Shown one piece after another: positions 33,861 through 47,250 of a stretch of DNA of 64,000 nt (position 1 is the stretch's first letter; every line of letters starts with the position of its first letter). The stretch is from Cristatella mucedo (Eukaryota > Bryozoa > Phylactolaemata > Cristatellidae), in assembly GCA_009760855.2 (NCBI GenBank), contig WPIO01000021.1, positions 1,606,001 through 1,670,000 of the forward strand, written 5' to 3'. A program made the translations under genes and the position numbers. The notes under the pieces are model-generated. The model was given only the letters and a program-made list of their open reading frames with translations. It was not told where the DNA came from and did no database searches.

Positions 33861-35082
33861 CGATCTAATCGCTCTGAAATGGGTAGCTGAAAAGTACAAG
33901 AACCGTTTGACCATGAGCTCTAGATCTCACGTAGACACGAGAGAGACATCGTAACAAGCAGTGCATGGTGTCGAGAACTCATCATCAGAAGACTGGACAG
34001 TCTTGCCGTATCTGCTTCCGTATTCAAAGTCTAGCACGAAATCGTGTTTGTTCACGACTTTCCTTAATTTAATGATGTGCTGTGGCGGTATGCACACTTA
34101 GCCTATTTTTTTTTACTACCAATGCACACGGAGTAAATCTCGGGACTTTTTACCTCAATAAAGAAAGCAATTTTAGAAATGCAATAAATTCCATCACTGA
34201 AATCTGTACTCCACCAAACTTTCCTCTTGTTCCATCAAATCATATCTTTTGTTTCAAAGTGCTCATTCATACATGTCTTTGACCAGAGGAATTTATTTTT
34301 TATAGGATTTCAATCTTGATATAAGATTTAGAGATAGCATATTGAAATTTTTGAGCTAATAGGTTTCATAACGTTGACCCTGGCTGCAGCGTATGTAGTT
34401 CGAAATCTACCTCCAAAAGCCAACAAAGTGAGCATAAATTACTACTGTCGCAGGTTATGCATTTGACTACGCGACGTCAAATCTGATCAACTAGCTCACT
34501 ACAGGCAACATGCCCTGAGTGGCATCAAGCGTAGAACAAAAATCACCATAAATGTTCGTACAGTTGTATGGTTGCCGTAATTTTGGGAAATGTTTATGTA
34601 AGCATGGTGTACTCTTTAGGCATTGGTTTCACGTTCATCTAGAGTCATCGGTCATAGCTAACAAACCGTGGAGCACTTTCTTCTAGACATGCCGCTTGAT
34701 AACTTTTTGGGGCCATGTTTATTCCATGTCATGTCATTTCTGTTGTTCTGGAAGCCAGCAAATGGCATCAGAGGTGAATGACGATTTGTAACTCTTTTTG
34801 GGGTTGCCATACCAGCAGCTTGAGCTTAGCATACCATGCTTAACCCTAGACAGCTATGATTCGGCTTTAAGTGCCGGCTGCTTGAGGCCCCTGAAATCCT
34901 ATGATTCAGTCTCAGCGGCTTATCACAACTCATCTTGTCATTGTTAGCCTACTTGCAAAGCAGGAACATAAGGTTAGAACAGACATTGCGAGAGAGGAGA
35001 CTAGATTGAGCTCCAAGCAAGCAAGAGAGAATGAAAAGAAAATGAGAGCGAGAGTGAGATTCAGCAAGAGAGAGATATGTAG
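33861..35082. other. No recognisable gene
   Basis: A small plus-strand ORF at 34082-34282 begins with a hydrophobic stretch (LSLFFFTTNAHG) but has no other support. Confidence 0.35.
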
Positions 35083-35089
35083 AGAGAGC

Positions 35090-35157
<68 letters not shown>

Positions 35158-35158
35158 T
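35083..35158. repeat. (GA)n microsatellite, interrupted
   Basis: A GAGA run with a few AAAG breaks, preceded from about 34990 by looser purine-rich sequence. ORFs across it on both strands are repeat translations. Confidence 0.9.
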
Positions 35159-37600
35159 TGACAGACACAAGGATGGGTTGCGATAGCTGACTGATCGAGA
35201 GAACGTCAAGAAAATGTGTCTGGGCACTCATGTAAGGTGGATTTCAGATATTTTTGAAATTCTACCAGCACTCACATGAACTTTGGGGGAACAGTTTATT
35301 CGTTATCGTCGATCCTGTACGAGCCACTCACTCCTCAACTGCACGATCACCATCGTGCTAACTCATCAGCACTGACCAGTCCCAATTCGTGAGATGCTGC
35401 TGATCTCTAGGCATGTATGGCTGAAGGTAACAATCACTGGCTTGCCCTCCGAGCATATCTGCTAACACAGGAGCCAGCCTCTGCTGCAACAGCTGCTGTG
35501 GCTTTGCTTCATACTCTAAAGATGACAGCATCAATCGTAGCAGTTGCAACAGGATTGACAGCAAGCTCGATTGTAAGCCTCATTGCTGTGGCAATAAGCT
35601 ATTTACAGCCCTTGCAACCTAAAAGCAGACGTCAGCATGACAGCCTCAAGTGACATGACTGTCAGGGCAGCTGATCTAAGCAGCCCAGTAATGCTAGCTG
35701 CTTAAGCCCACAAGCACAGCACGGATGAGAAGGCAAGTTCCATCTGCCGGCTTCTAAAGTGGACCCCACGGGCATCAGTAATGCTGCAGAGAAATCTAGC
35801 AGCATTCATGTCAGTGCAAGGGCAGCAGGAGCCATTTCCTATTTGTGTCCCTGAGAAACCAGTAGAAATAACCAATAGTCCAATAAGAGCCAGCCAACAT
35901 CCGTATGCCTTGAACTGCCGTGGTGAACAACTGTTGTGGGTTGACAATTAATCCATGCAGACTCCCGTGTGGGCAAAGTAGGTCATGACATCACAACTCT
36001 GTCATAACGCACGAAGTCGTCGTGTGCATTATCTAGAATTCGAGGAGGCGTACTAGCGTAGCACAGCGACGAGCTTCAATTCTTTGAGTACAGTGGCATG
36101 GCCCTCAGGCTAGTGCTCTCAGCCGATCCGAAGCTCTCCGAAGGCTGGTGACAGCCGCCACGTTGCATTAAGGCTGGCTCCTTAGCAGGGCACACCCAAG
36201 GAAAATCGCTCAAAACTTCCAGCAATGAGCATTACCTCCGTGTAGTGGTGAGCCCTTGGTGTCCAAACAAGGAGAACGTCGACAGAGCTGAGCACAGAAA
36301 ATTGCATATACGACAGTGTTGTGTTTTTATAGATAGTATTTTAGGTGTTATATCTATTATATCTTATTAACTTACCTTAACGTAAAGCATCAGTGCTTGT
36401 CTGCGGATTACACCATCGGGGAATTCCTGTGGCCCAATAATGGCAATAATCGTGTTGAAGGCTAGCACGAGTCTTAAGTGATTTAGGTGGTGCATTGCAT
36501 AGACTGCTGGTGCCCTCCACCCGAAAACATAGCACACAGGAGAGCACCGAGCGTAAGAAGATGAAGTCAGTGGGACTACCCTGAGATTAACGGTAGTTAT
36601 TGCTGTCCATCAGCACCTATTACGAGGCTACTGGCAGCAGTTGTCCGAAATTCTGAGTAAGCAGTCGTCAGTGCTGTCTCTGCAGGTACTGCCTCTTACA
36701 GGAGCAGCTGCTGGCTGGCTGAGTAGATTCCATGCAAGTGGCCCCGGTGGCTCAATTCCATCGGACCTGTCCACTTACCGAACTCCAGTAGTTCAAAGCA
36801 CATCAAATGTACTTCGCAATGGAGGTATGCCGCTGAGTGACAACGCCTGTTGACAGGTTGGCAGCATATTTACCACAAATTCCCCAGCTCCCTCGGCACT
36901 GATGACTATATGCAAAAAAGCTTACTGGGCTGAACAGAATCGCTCTTCGTCGATATCCGAATGAGCTGCTACATCAATTTCCGACCAGCAGGAGAAGGCA
37001 AATAGTACTTAATGCATCTGGTCTTAAGCATGCGTCGTGGTAATCTGGTCACAACCATGAACCCGTTGTATTACAAAACTCACGGTAGCCGTGGAGCATC
37101 TAGCCGACCGGTTTGCTGGGCGGCTTACAACTTGTAACGATTGATTCGCCGAGCCCCTCCCCCTGCCATAACCACTGCCCCCAGCATAACGCATCGCAAA
37201 GATGTCCCTGGAGAATGAGCTTTCTTTCGGCAAGCTTAGAAATAGAACACAGCCCAATGACGCGTTCGCAGAAGCACTGCTCAGGCTGCATATTGCTTTA
37301 ACTTCAACCGTTCAGGAGCAAGAACCCATTAGAGCTTATTGCATAGACAACTAATTCATTGACAGCATTCCCGGAAGAGGAAGGAGGGGTTGTTATTGCT
37401 CAATACAATTGCGGTGCTGAGACTCGGCTTCAAATTAGAAACCTGTGAAAACTGGCGAATCTAGAGAAAAGTGAGGATTGGGTTGTTAGTCTTTTACAGC
37501 ATAACGCCTTGTGCCATAAAAAGGATTATCTTGTCAATAAGTTAAATGGAGGAAGTTAAAAAGTCATACATTTTCGAGAAGATGTCTGAACTGATCTCCG
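35159..37600. other. No recognisable gene
   Basis: A plus-strand ORF at 35417-35653 is rich in Ala, Val, Ser and Thr (SAATAAVALLHTLKMTAS) without a known motif. Other ORFs are under 85 codons. No recognised repeat. Confidence 0.35.
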
Positions 37601-37660
37601 AGCCTTCGAAGGTTCGAAAGCTTCTCGAAGCTTTGAAACTTCTCGAAGCTTCGAGCTCCT
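37601..37660. promoter_or_regulatory. Heat-shock-element-like array of inverted GAA units (candidate)
   Basis: At 37635-37652 the sequence GAAACTTCTCGAAGCTTC has four alternating GAA/TTC pentamers in exact 5 bp phase, the HSF-binding pattern. A second array, TTCTCGAAGCTTT at 37622-37634, and TTCGAA motifs at 37605 and 37614 lie beside it. It also reads as an imperfect 18 bp tandem duplication (CTTCTCGAAGCTTTGAAA / CTTCTCGAAGCTTCGAGC), so the pattern may be an accident of duplication. No adjacent gene has been recognised. Confidence 0.3.
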
Positions 37661-40027
37661 AGTTCCACCGATATCAGTAACGCAGCAGCGAGGTTTTTGC
37701 AGCTGTTCTTCTTTACGGCGACTTTGTGCCAAAGAGGTTGCTCGGAGCCGTGTCAACGTTTGCAAAAGTAACAATGGAACTCCTCCTTCGTAGTTAGGAT
37801 GCACACCGAAAGTCACTTGGGATTTGACTGCACTGCAGAAAAATAGCCAGCTTGTAACTAGCTCTGCCACTGTGGCTGTACGGAGCTACAGCTAGAAATG
37901 GGTCAACTGCATGCAAAGATCGAATGCACGCTCATTTGTCTCGCAAAAAGGAGTACCTGCATTGAACGCATTGAACTACTAGATGCAAATTGTTTGAAGA
38001 GCTTCGCGCGACAATTAAAGTCATGTTAAGTTATCCAGATTAATGGTCAAAGTGTTAATCAGCTAAGCTTAATCCACGATTGTGGTTACGGTTTTTGTAA
38101 AGTTAAAGAGATAATTTAAGGGGTGGAATCAGCTATGGGCCGAGGAGGCGCCACTAAGGAGGGCGGTTGCCGAAGGAGGCGAAGACGCTGTTGGCACTTC
38201 GCTGAGACGGTTGTAGATGCTTGGAAGAAGCTATATTATAAGGCTCATGCCTGTCATTCCTGGATGGCTCAAAGTGCCAATACGTGAATGCACAAAAAAA
38301 GTACGTTCATGCTCATTGTTATTTAATTACCAACAAATTAGCGATTTCCTGTGAACTAATACGTAGCCAAAAGTTAAAAGGAACGTTGTATTACTTGAGA
38401 TTACTCAGCACTGCAGCCGCACAGCTTTCAGGCTATGTGGCCTCGTCGACATAACAGTGGCAGAGTAGACGGGTGAGAATTACTTCAGGAGCTTAAGCAA
38501 TGCAAAGAATTGAATGATTTTCACAAAGAAATATATTGACATGACGTATCCGTACTCAAGTTATCCGGACAGTTGAAAGTGTTTGAGCAAATATTGGAAC
38601 GCGTAAGGCATAGCAAAATTTGCGATAACAGTAAAAATTAACCAGGATTACAATTTCCGTAATTTCTCCTATAGCCGTAGGATGACACCAGCGACTATTC
38701 TCTACAGGACAGGAAACTACATCTGCAGTCCCTCTCAAAAAAACGCGTCACATACGGACAGTCAACTCATTTATAATAACCCACTTTATGCGATGTCTGT
38801 TTTAGGGTTGGGCGTCAAAAATAGAGCAAAACTGGCGTGTTTTGCTGGGTTAATGTTTATGAAGATTAAAAATCTGTCATGTTCATTTATTTTTGCATTG
38901 TTTTGAAAAAAGTTCTCGATTGTCATTTACGGATTTTAGAAGACATATTTAACTTGGCAAAATTCTTAGGAAAGTGTGATTCCAGAGCTTCTTTGCTTCT
39001 CCGGATAGGACTAATATAGAAAATGTGCACAAAATACCGTCTGATTGTAAAAGAATAAGTCATCAAGCTGCATGGGATGGTGGCTACGAAGCCCCTTTTT
39101 TTAATCGCAAACTCCAGATCCGTGAAATATCGACTGCTTATGCAGTGGAGTTTTTGTTGCGAATGCACAAAAAAGCTGAGATATGATGTAAGGCGAGAGG
39201 AGCTTCAACTAGAGAGTAGAAACGAGGCTGGAAGACGAAAGCTATGCAGTTCTCTTTCAAAGATGCTAAAGCTCAGAAATAGACTGCGTGTTAAAAACTA
39301 GACTAATTAACGGGGTAGCCTACGAACATTTTTAAGAATTGTTAATTTATTTGAAGTTTGCATATTGCATATTTTCTTATTTTACATATTAAAATAATAT
39401 TAATAATATTAAAATAATTAAATTAACATAATATTGGTACATTTTAAGTTGGTTATTGAATGTGTGCAATAGATATACTAAAGCATATTTCTGGGATGAG
39501 GTAGCTGCTTGCTGAATGAAGTTTCAACATAAAATGGCTTCTCGATGGCTATATTTTTCTGCAGACTGTAACAGAATACTCACTGAAAGGTTCTAATAGG
39601 CCTACTTCTGATTTCCAGATAAAGTAAGAAATGGACACTATTGGCTGTTTACACACAGCTCCTGAGGTATTCCTGCTGCACTACTATGTATCAGTGTTGC
39701 AGTTATTACCAGGGTCTGAGCTGGAAGTTAAAAAGTCTGTTGCTTATCCAAATGTTTTTTCCCTAGCAAACTATTTTGAGCATGTTTTTATATGCATTGT
39801 CAGAGGGTTCATAATTTGAATTATTTGTTCTTCTGGTGGATGTGATGTTACTAACCTATTTTCGCACGAAAACGACGAGGATTGTGGGTTTGGTAGAGTT
39901 CTTGGGGCAAAGGCATTAGTTCACCGACGGTGACGTGAAATGATGAGAAAATAGAAAGTAGAAAGCGTCCTAATGCAGGGCTATATGACAAGTAACCTTG
40001 AGCAATACTACGAGCATACGACAAGCT
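37661..40027. other. No recognisable gene
   Basis: A 104-codon minus-strand ORF at 37556-37870 overlaps the GAA/TTC array and has no domain. TATATTATAAGG at about 38231 is TATA-like but isolated. 39360-39430 is very AT-rich. Nothing else is supported. Confidence 0.35.
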
Positions 40028-40115
40028 ACTATCAGCAAATGTAAAACACCTAGAAAGAGATTGAGTTCTCTGAGGGCACTTTATCTAGTGCATTATTAAT
40101 ATTATTATTACTAGT
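40028..40115 (+). mobile_element. LINE-A tail fragment
   Basis: Only the last 85 bp: CAGCAAATGTAAAACACCTAG, AAAGAGATTGAGTTCTCTGA, GGGCACTTTATC and an (ATT)n run. The outer stem keeps compensating changes: ACACC on the left and GGGCAC on the right, instead of GCGCC/GGCGC. It is severely 5'-truncated. Confidence 0.8.
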
Positions 40116-40149
40116 ATCTTCAACATTACAAGCATTGTTTTATTTGACA

Positions 40150-42185
40150 CAGTGGCTTGGCGATTTTGCAATTGCTTGGCACGGTTGAGGAACCAGGTTC
40201 AGTCGCGAAACCTCAAGACCCTTGAAATCGATGCTGTCCGTGCGAGAATATCTGCTTCACCTCTGCTGCTCAGTCCTCCCTCCGATCTGTCATCATCGGT
40301 AGATAGCTACAACACAACACTAGCTGACACGCTCGACGAGTTTGCACCTCTGACAAAGCGAACTGTGCTGGGAAGGGGGAGGGCCAGACGGCCTATGGTT
40401 TACCACAGACATTAAATTAGCCATGTCTACTAAGCAAAAGCTTGAAAAAAAGCACACTAAAGATCTGGACTGACTGTCAATCGACAGGCATGTGAAGTCG
40501 TACCAATCGATCCTAGCAAAGGCCAAGTCTAGCTTCTATAGAAAATTGTTGAATCACAGATGCACAATCCAAACCTGCTGATGTCGACGATCAACCATCT
40601 CCTCAACCGTTTCCAGATTAGCTCCTTACCTGATGATCTTTGTAATGATCTAGCCGATCGCTTCTCTCGATTCTTTGTGCAGAAGATAGACAAGATGAGG
40701 GAATACATCCCTGCGATGACAACCCCACTACGATGCAGTTCCCCGATTCCTAGCTGCACCTCAATGTCTACATTTAAGCAGGTCACTAGTGATCTAGTCC
40801 TGAAGTTCGTATCCCAATCAAAGAAGACAACAAGTCCTCTGGACCCAATTCCCACTGTCCTGCTCCTACATTGCATTGATCTGCTGCTGCCATGTGTAAC
40901 TAACATCATTAATATGTCATTAGCCTCATGTCATGTCCCAGCACCTTTCAAAACGCTTTAGTCAGGCCACTTCTCAAGAAAGCGACTCTAGACCAAGAGA
41001 ACTTTAGCAACTACCACCCAGTCTCCCTTCTACCATTCCAATCGAAGACACTTGAACGGGTCGTGGCGGATCAGCTGTACTCATACATCGAAACCTCACA
41101 CCTTGCTAGTAAGTTCCAGTCTGGCTTTAGATCTAATCACTCCACAGAGTCAGCATTGCTTCGGGTATACAATTACCTACTTAGGAATGCAGACATGAGT
41201 AGAGTGTCTCTGCTTGTTTTGCTCGATCTTTCGGCAGCTTTTGATACTATCGATTATCAAGTTCTTCTAAAGCGCCTCTAATCTCACCTGGGCATCACTG
41301 GCACTGCTCTGCATTGGTTTAGGTATGTCTCAGTGGGAGACACCAGATTATTGACGTGAACGGACAAAGATCATCTGAGGTACCTCTGAAATATGGGGTA
41401 CCTCAGGACTCGGTGCTAGGTCCGGTTCTTTTCACGGTTTATACTCTGCCTCTTGCTGATGTGAATGCCAAGCACAATCTAGGCTGTCACTTCTATGCGG
41501 ATGACACTCAATTGTACCTTTGTGTTGATCCCTCCCAGCATTCGAGCACCTCAAACTCTCTCAACTCACTTGCTGAATGTATTGATGACACCCACACATG
41601 GATGGCAGCAAATTTTCTACAACTAAACGATGATAAAACTAACTTACTAGTTATGGGCAAACCCAGTGTAATTCAGAAATAGGAAAGGCTGACGCTCAAA
41701 ATTGGCTCTGCCAGCATATCTCCTGTTGAATCAGCTCGAAATCTAGGTGTCTTGTTCCAAGGTGACCTCTCATTAGATGACCACATCAGCTCCACTCAAA
41801 TCTGCCTATTTTCAGCTTGATAACATTGCTAAAATTCGGTCTTGTTTAGATAAGGATATCACGTCCAAGTTAGTCCATGCATTCGTGACATCCTGTCTCG
41901 ACCTCTGCAACTCCCTGCTTACTGGCCTACCAGCAAGTGCGATCAGGCGATTGCAGCTGGTGCAAAATTCTGCAGCTAGGCTTGTCTGTCGTGAGCTTCG
42001 CTGTTGCCACATTATACCACTTCTCGCCGACCTGCACTGGCTGCCAGTCAAGCAGCGGATTGACTTCAAGGTTCTGTCGCTCACTTTTAGGTGACTTCAT
42101 TCTTTGGCTCCAGCTTATCTCTCAGATCTATTCCCCCACCAGGCCAAGCATCGTACCACCTGCTTTTCGGAATCCAACAGTCTAC

Positions 42186-42187
<2 letters not shown>
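40150..42187 (+). mobile_element. LINE-A copy, longest; first part, interrupted by a nested LINE
   Basis: The only copy with the linker between endonuclease and RT: NLKTLEIDAVRARISASPLL, DSYNTTLADTLDEFAPLTKR. RT follows: VRPLLKKATLDQENFSNY, HPVSLLPFQSKTLERVVADQ, FQSGFRSNHSTESALLRVYN, motif A VLLDLSAAFDTIDY, PQDSVLGPVLFTVYT, motif C HFYADDTQLYLCV, and the C-terminal part to QAKHRTTCFSESNSL. Both catalytic motifs are intact, but stops (for example TAG in place of TTG at 41680) and at least two frameshifts break it. The endonuclease is missing. At 42187 a minus-strand LINE-A splits it; the remainder resumes at 42479. The linker and RT pattern support CR1/L2-superclade membership. Confidence 0.88.
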
Positions 42188-42216
<29 letters not shown>

Positions 42217-42478
42217 GCACTTGATAGAGCGCCCTCAGAGAACTCAATCTCTTTCTAGGCGTTTTACATTTGCTGCAAAGTGATATGCAATTGAATAGTA
42301 AGTAAAATCATGCTTGAAAAACAAACAAAATGAATAATATGGTTAGGGGTGACATGCACAGGGTCAGCATGCAAATGTGGTTCGTGGCAGTATGCACAGT
42401 GTCAGCACGCATAAGCACATCAAGGACGAATCACAGGGACCCACTAAATGCTGTCCTAAATAGGTGTGTTTTTAAGTT
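42188..42478 (-). mobile_element. Nested LINE-A 3'-end insertion
   Basis: A minus-strand, 290 bp, 5'-truncated LINE-A: (TAA)n tail at 42188-42212, hairpin (GATAGAGCGCCCTCAG and CTAGGCGTTTTAC), full 3' UTR, and the end of the ORF (FSGSL region) stopping at AATAGGTGTGTTTTTAAG. The host element reads TCCAACAGTCTACAATT on one side and ACCTTGTACAAATCTCAAA on the other, which are contiguous in the intact copy at 11620-11650. So this is an insertion, not an independent neighbour. Confidence 0.88.
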
Positions 42479-42892
42479 ACCTTGTACAAATCTCAAATCC
42501 TTTATTTCTATCTTAAATCCTATATATTTAGTTCGTATGCTCCCAAAGCCTGGAACTCCCTCCCGACTTGCGTCAGAACATCCCCTGACCTGACCACATT
42601 TAAAAAGAACTTAAAAACACACCAATTTAGGACAGCCTTTAGTGGGTCCCTGTGATTCGTCCTTGATGTGCTTATGTGTGCTGACACTGTGCATACTGCC
42701 ACGAACCACATTTGCATGCTGACCCTGTGCATGTCACCCCTAACCATGTTATTAATTTTGTTTGTTTATCAAGCATGATATCACTCACCATTCAATTGCA
42801 TTTCCCTTTGCAGCAAATGTAAAGCACCTAGACGGAGATTGAGTTATCTGAGGGTGCTTTATCAAGTGCATTATTATTATTATTATTATTAT
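42479..42892 (+). mobile_element. LINE-A copy, second part after the nested insertion
   Basis: It resumes the host LINE-A at the CTTGTACAAATCTCAAATCC position, has a locally rearranged TTTATTTCTATCTTAAATCC where others read TTTGGAGACCGTGCATTTAG, then SSYAPKAWNSLPTCV in shifted frame, the AFSGSL end, the 3' UTR, the hairpin tail (AAAGCACCTAGACGGAGATT, GAGGGTGCTTTATC) and (ATT)n ending at 42892. Confidence 0.85.
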
Positions 42893-44420
42893 AGTCCCTA
42901 GAGCATTCAGTATTTTTTACTGCAATAAAGCTAAATACATGAGCTTGCTTAGTTTATTTAAGCTTACACGCGATGAATCGCATCCTTAAAGGTGTACACA
43001 TGCTCTCTCCCACACCTAACAACTTCACTGCACTTTGTACTAGGGTACTTCAGGAGACCCTCATTGCACCTAAATAGCACCAGGTGGCACAGACTGATCT
43101 GACGTGGCATATCTGTTGGGCTGTACTACTGGACTGTATCTCTAGCACAAGCTACCTGGGCTTGTGGTAGTCAGTCAGAGCCACTCAGACCCCACGTGCC
43201 ACCAGCTTTAGGTGGAAGACCACACTACGTTCTTGAGTACAGAACGGCCATAGTCGCACAAAAATTGAAGGGGCTTGGATGGCCCACCTGCCTACCTAAC
43301 TAGCTGCTTTGCTGTTCAGCTGCTTAGCTGCATGCATGCCTTTTCCTAACCATCCCCATGCTTTCCCTTTCCCACCTGCCAGCCTGCAGCCGGCCAGCCT
43401 ACCCTCCTTTCAGCTGCTGCTGCTGCTGATCTGATGGCTTTGTCCAAGTATCCCATCGAGGCTTATTTTATTATACATGCGTTTACATAAGACTCCTTCA
43501 ATTATCGTACACTGTAGAAGAAAACGTCCAATATTGTGCAGTGCTGCAATCAAGTATCGAATTACTTGAGTAGTACAGCTGTCTCAGAATGGCAAAATGT
43601 GCTTACATAGTGGGCCAGCTGCTTTCGGGCAACTGTCGGAGGCTTTGGCGCCTGCATCAACCTGCCGGCATACGTGGGCCTTGCCTGACGATTGCCCGAA
43701 CTTAAAGGAGGAAGGTTAATTGTTTGAGGGTTAGCACATGTGCTCTGCCAGATGAAGCTGTCGGACCAAATCTGATGGTCTTTAATGTCGAAAGGCTGGG
43801 CCTTCTGTAGTCACTAAGTAGGTACCTTTGGAATAAACACCACGAAGCATTTGGTAGCCCATGTAAAATTAGGTCAGCCTTGGCTGCTATCCTCCCAGTG
43901 GTAAAAGCCTCGGCAGGAACAGAAACCAAGTTATTTTCTCCAGCAATCTCTCATTACCGACTTTTACCTAATGATTAGTGTTCTACTAACTAGCAACACC
44001 AGCCCGGTCTAGTTTTTTAGGACCTTGCATGCCGTTAGAAATCTATCAGGGAGATGGCCATGGTGCCATCGTGCCGATTAGTGGCCAGCTGGCATGATAG
44101 CACCCTGCTGCCACTGCTACTGCTGCTGTGTCTAAGGGGTTAGTAGTAAAAGGAAAAGCAGCTCAAGCAAAAATTTGTAGACCAGCGTAATTGTTTCGTG
44201 ATGTGCTGTTGTTGATAAAGATTTGTTTGGCTATCTGCCTGTAGAGAGCTTACCAGCCGGTGCTTGCTTGCCAGCCATCGTTAATTGTATGCAATGGTAA
44301 TTTACTGCAATGGCTGATGCTGCTACTAAGACATGACCCAAAACCTACTTTCACCCCCTAGACACTGAGAAGATAGAGCTGATGGGGCATACACGTCTGG
44401 CCTGTAAGTTATCAGCAATC
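42893..44420. other. No recognisable gene
   Basis: CTG/CAG-rich patches (43416-43440) and no convincing ORF. No known repeat is recognised. Confidence 0.4.
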
Positions 44421-44468
44421 GTCCGTCCGTCAGTCAGTCCTTCCGTCCGTCAGTCCGACAGTCCGTAT
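44421..44468. repeat. (GTCC/GTCA)n degenerate tetranucleotide repeat
   Basis: GTCCGTCCGTCAGTCAGTCC followed by TTCCGTCCGTCAGTCCGACA: about 12 tetramers of GTCN type. Confidence 0.85.
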
Positions 44469-44883
44469 GTATGTTCAACTATCAATCCATCATGAACAGC
44501 CTGCTTTGGCAGCACATGTTTGCTAGAAGGATCAAATCTAGAAACTTCTATGGTCACCGAGACAGACACCGGCAAAGAACACGGTTCTTGCCTGGCCGCA
44601 GCAGGTATATTTGGTCAGCACTGCCAGTGGCAAGATTTAACGATGACAGTGATATATGGCTTGCTAAATGTTGCAGACTAAAGTTATAATGCTGGAGGAA
44701 GATTATTAGCTGGTTGATGGGGTCCATCACCTACGTACATAAATACTTACAGTGTAAATGAAGCAAGCAATATCCAGCCCAGCATCGGGGCTTGCTATAA
44801 ATTAGGTATACCATATTTAGGGTGACTTTATTCAGCACGTAGGGACAACATAAATAATAATAATAGTAAGGCACACAAACACA

Positions 44884-44919
44884 CACACATATATATACAC
44901 ACACATATATATATATAGC

Positions 44920-44950
<31 letters not shown>

Positions 44951-44962
44951 TGTTAGTTATAT
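44884..44962. repeat. (AC/AT)n microsatellite
   Basis: Alternating ACACAC and ATATAT blocks next to the 3' end of LINE-B copy 4. Confidence 0.9.
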
Positions 44963-46039
<1,077 letters not shown>

Positions 46040-46186
46040 CATAGCAACGGCGCCGTGCTTCACTACACCAATCGTAGGTTCGAGTCTTGCAGCAGGCAAT
46101 TCTTTATTTGCACTTCAGGTGGAATGATAGCAGCTAAGGCTATTCTGCTGCTGTACGTAAATGGGACTGTTGAATCAGCCGAACTT
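46040..46186 (+). mobile_element. SINE-I copy
   Basis: CACTACACCAATCGTAGG, B-box GGTTCGAGTCTTGC, then GCAATTCTTTATTTGCACT, ATAGCAGCTAAGGCTATTCTG and the end GACTGTTGAATCAGCCG. The terminal mini-hairpin and the AGC-TAA-GGCT block match SINE-I; the CGCTATACAAA block is decayed (TGCTGTACGTAAATG). Confidence 0.65.
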
Positions 46187-47023
46187 TACAAGTAACCTTG
46201 CGACTTCAATGTAGACCACTTTGGTGAACAGCACACAGCCCATCACCAGTACCACACCGGTAGTACAGAGCCCATTGTCGGATATACGGCTGCCATAGCA
46301 ACTACGGTCGGGCCACCGGCCTCCCGAACGTTCGAAGGCCGCAAGGCTTGTGACAGCACTTCGAATTATCTTGTTGCTCCTGTTGCAGCCACATTTCCTT
46401 CCACTGTGGCAACAGGTCATTTCAATCCTGCCACTCTTGCAGTCGCCACTGCTCCTGGGCATGCTCTTGCAGTGGCTAATCGACCTTCGAGGCAGCTCTG
46501 TAGACATCGATGGTCTGCCGAGCCGCAGCTGCAGTTCAGCCAGAGCAGCAGTCTCTGAAGTGGTGGCATCATGGATCCATCGGTTCAGTTATGCTACTGC
46601 TTGCTGGTCCAGCCATCGAGGCTGTCATTCCCTCCTGCCGTAAAGTCGTTGAAGCAGCTGGTTTCACTGCCACTGCGGCCACTGGCTGCGCAGTCCAAGC
46701 TAGCACCGGTCTCTCTACACCAGGAGAGTCCTATAAGAGCAGCTGCCAGTCCTGACGTCGGCTGCTGCTGATGTCAGCCATCGGTGCTCCCCATACAGCT
46801 GAAACCCTGACCGGCACAGTCGCAGCCTGGAAATCCTCTGTGATCGATAAAGGCTTGTCATCCCGTCGTGTACTAGTGTAAGTCTATGCTTAGAGATTCC
46901 ACCATCACTTCTTTATACTACAGACCACTTTGGCTTCTATGCAAAATTAAACTGAGAAGCCTAATCCTCACGACCAATAGTATGCTTGCTTGCTTGCCTC
47001 TGGTCATTGTGGGTCTTGAGGGA
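46187..47023. other. No recognisable gene
   Basis: Rich in GCTGC/CAGC words. Overlapping plus-strand ORFs at 46350-46643, 46510-46755 and 46571-46771 are Ala/Ser/Val-rich (EAAGFTATAATGCAVQAS) and read in all three frames, as expected from biased composition rather than selection. Confidence 0.4.
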
Positions 47024-47250
47024 GGCAATAATGATAATAATAGTAATAGGTCTTTTATGCAGCACCCTAAGAAAACTTAATCTTCATTCTGATGCTTTAA
47101 AAATCACTCCGAGATAAAGCAATAACTAATAGTTAAAGAAAAGCAAGGTGTCCAGCTTAAACAAGCATGCAAAAGCATGCAGTTAACCTAGCAAGACAAG
47201 CATGCTGACTCACACAAGACTCGCAAGTTCTGGCTATGTGGACCCCTGCG
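47024..47250 (-). repeat. LINE-D tail fragment, second copy
   Basis: Homologous to 6325-6545. On the minus strand it ends GAAGATTAAGTTTTCTTAGG, GTGCTGCATAAAAG and an ATT-type tract (TATTACTATTATTATC). The body contains AGCTTAAACAAGCATGC. No coding part is seen. Confidence 0.55.

Noticed and set aside
44421-44468. CRISPR array or regulatory array
   Set aside because: Units are 4 bp tetramers without spacers; a simple repeat.
46350-46771. Ala-rich protein gene
   Set aside because: All three forward frames are open with the same biased composition; no frame is preferred.
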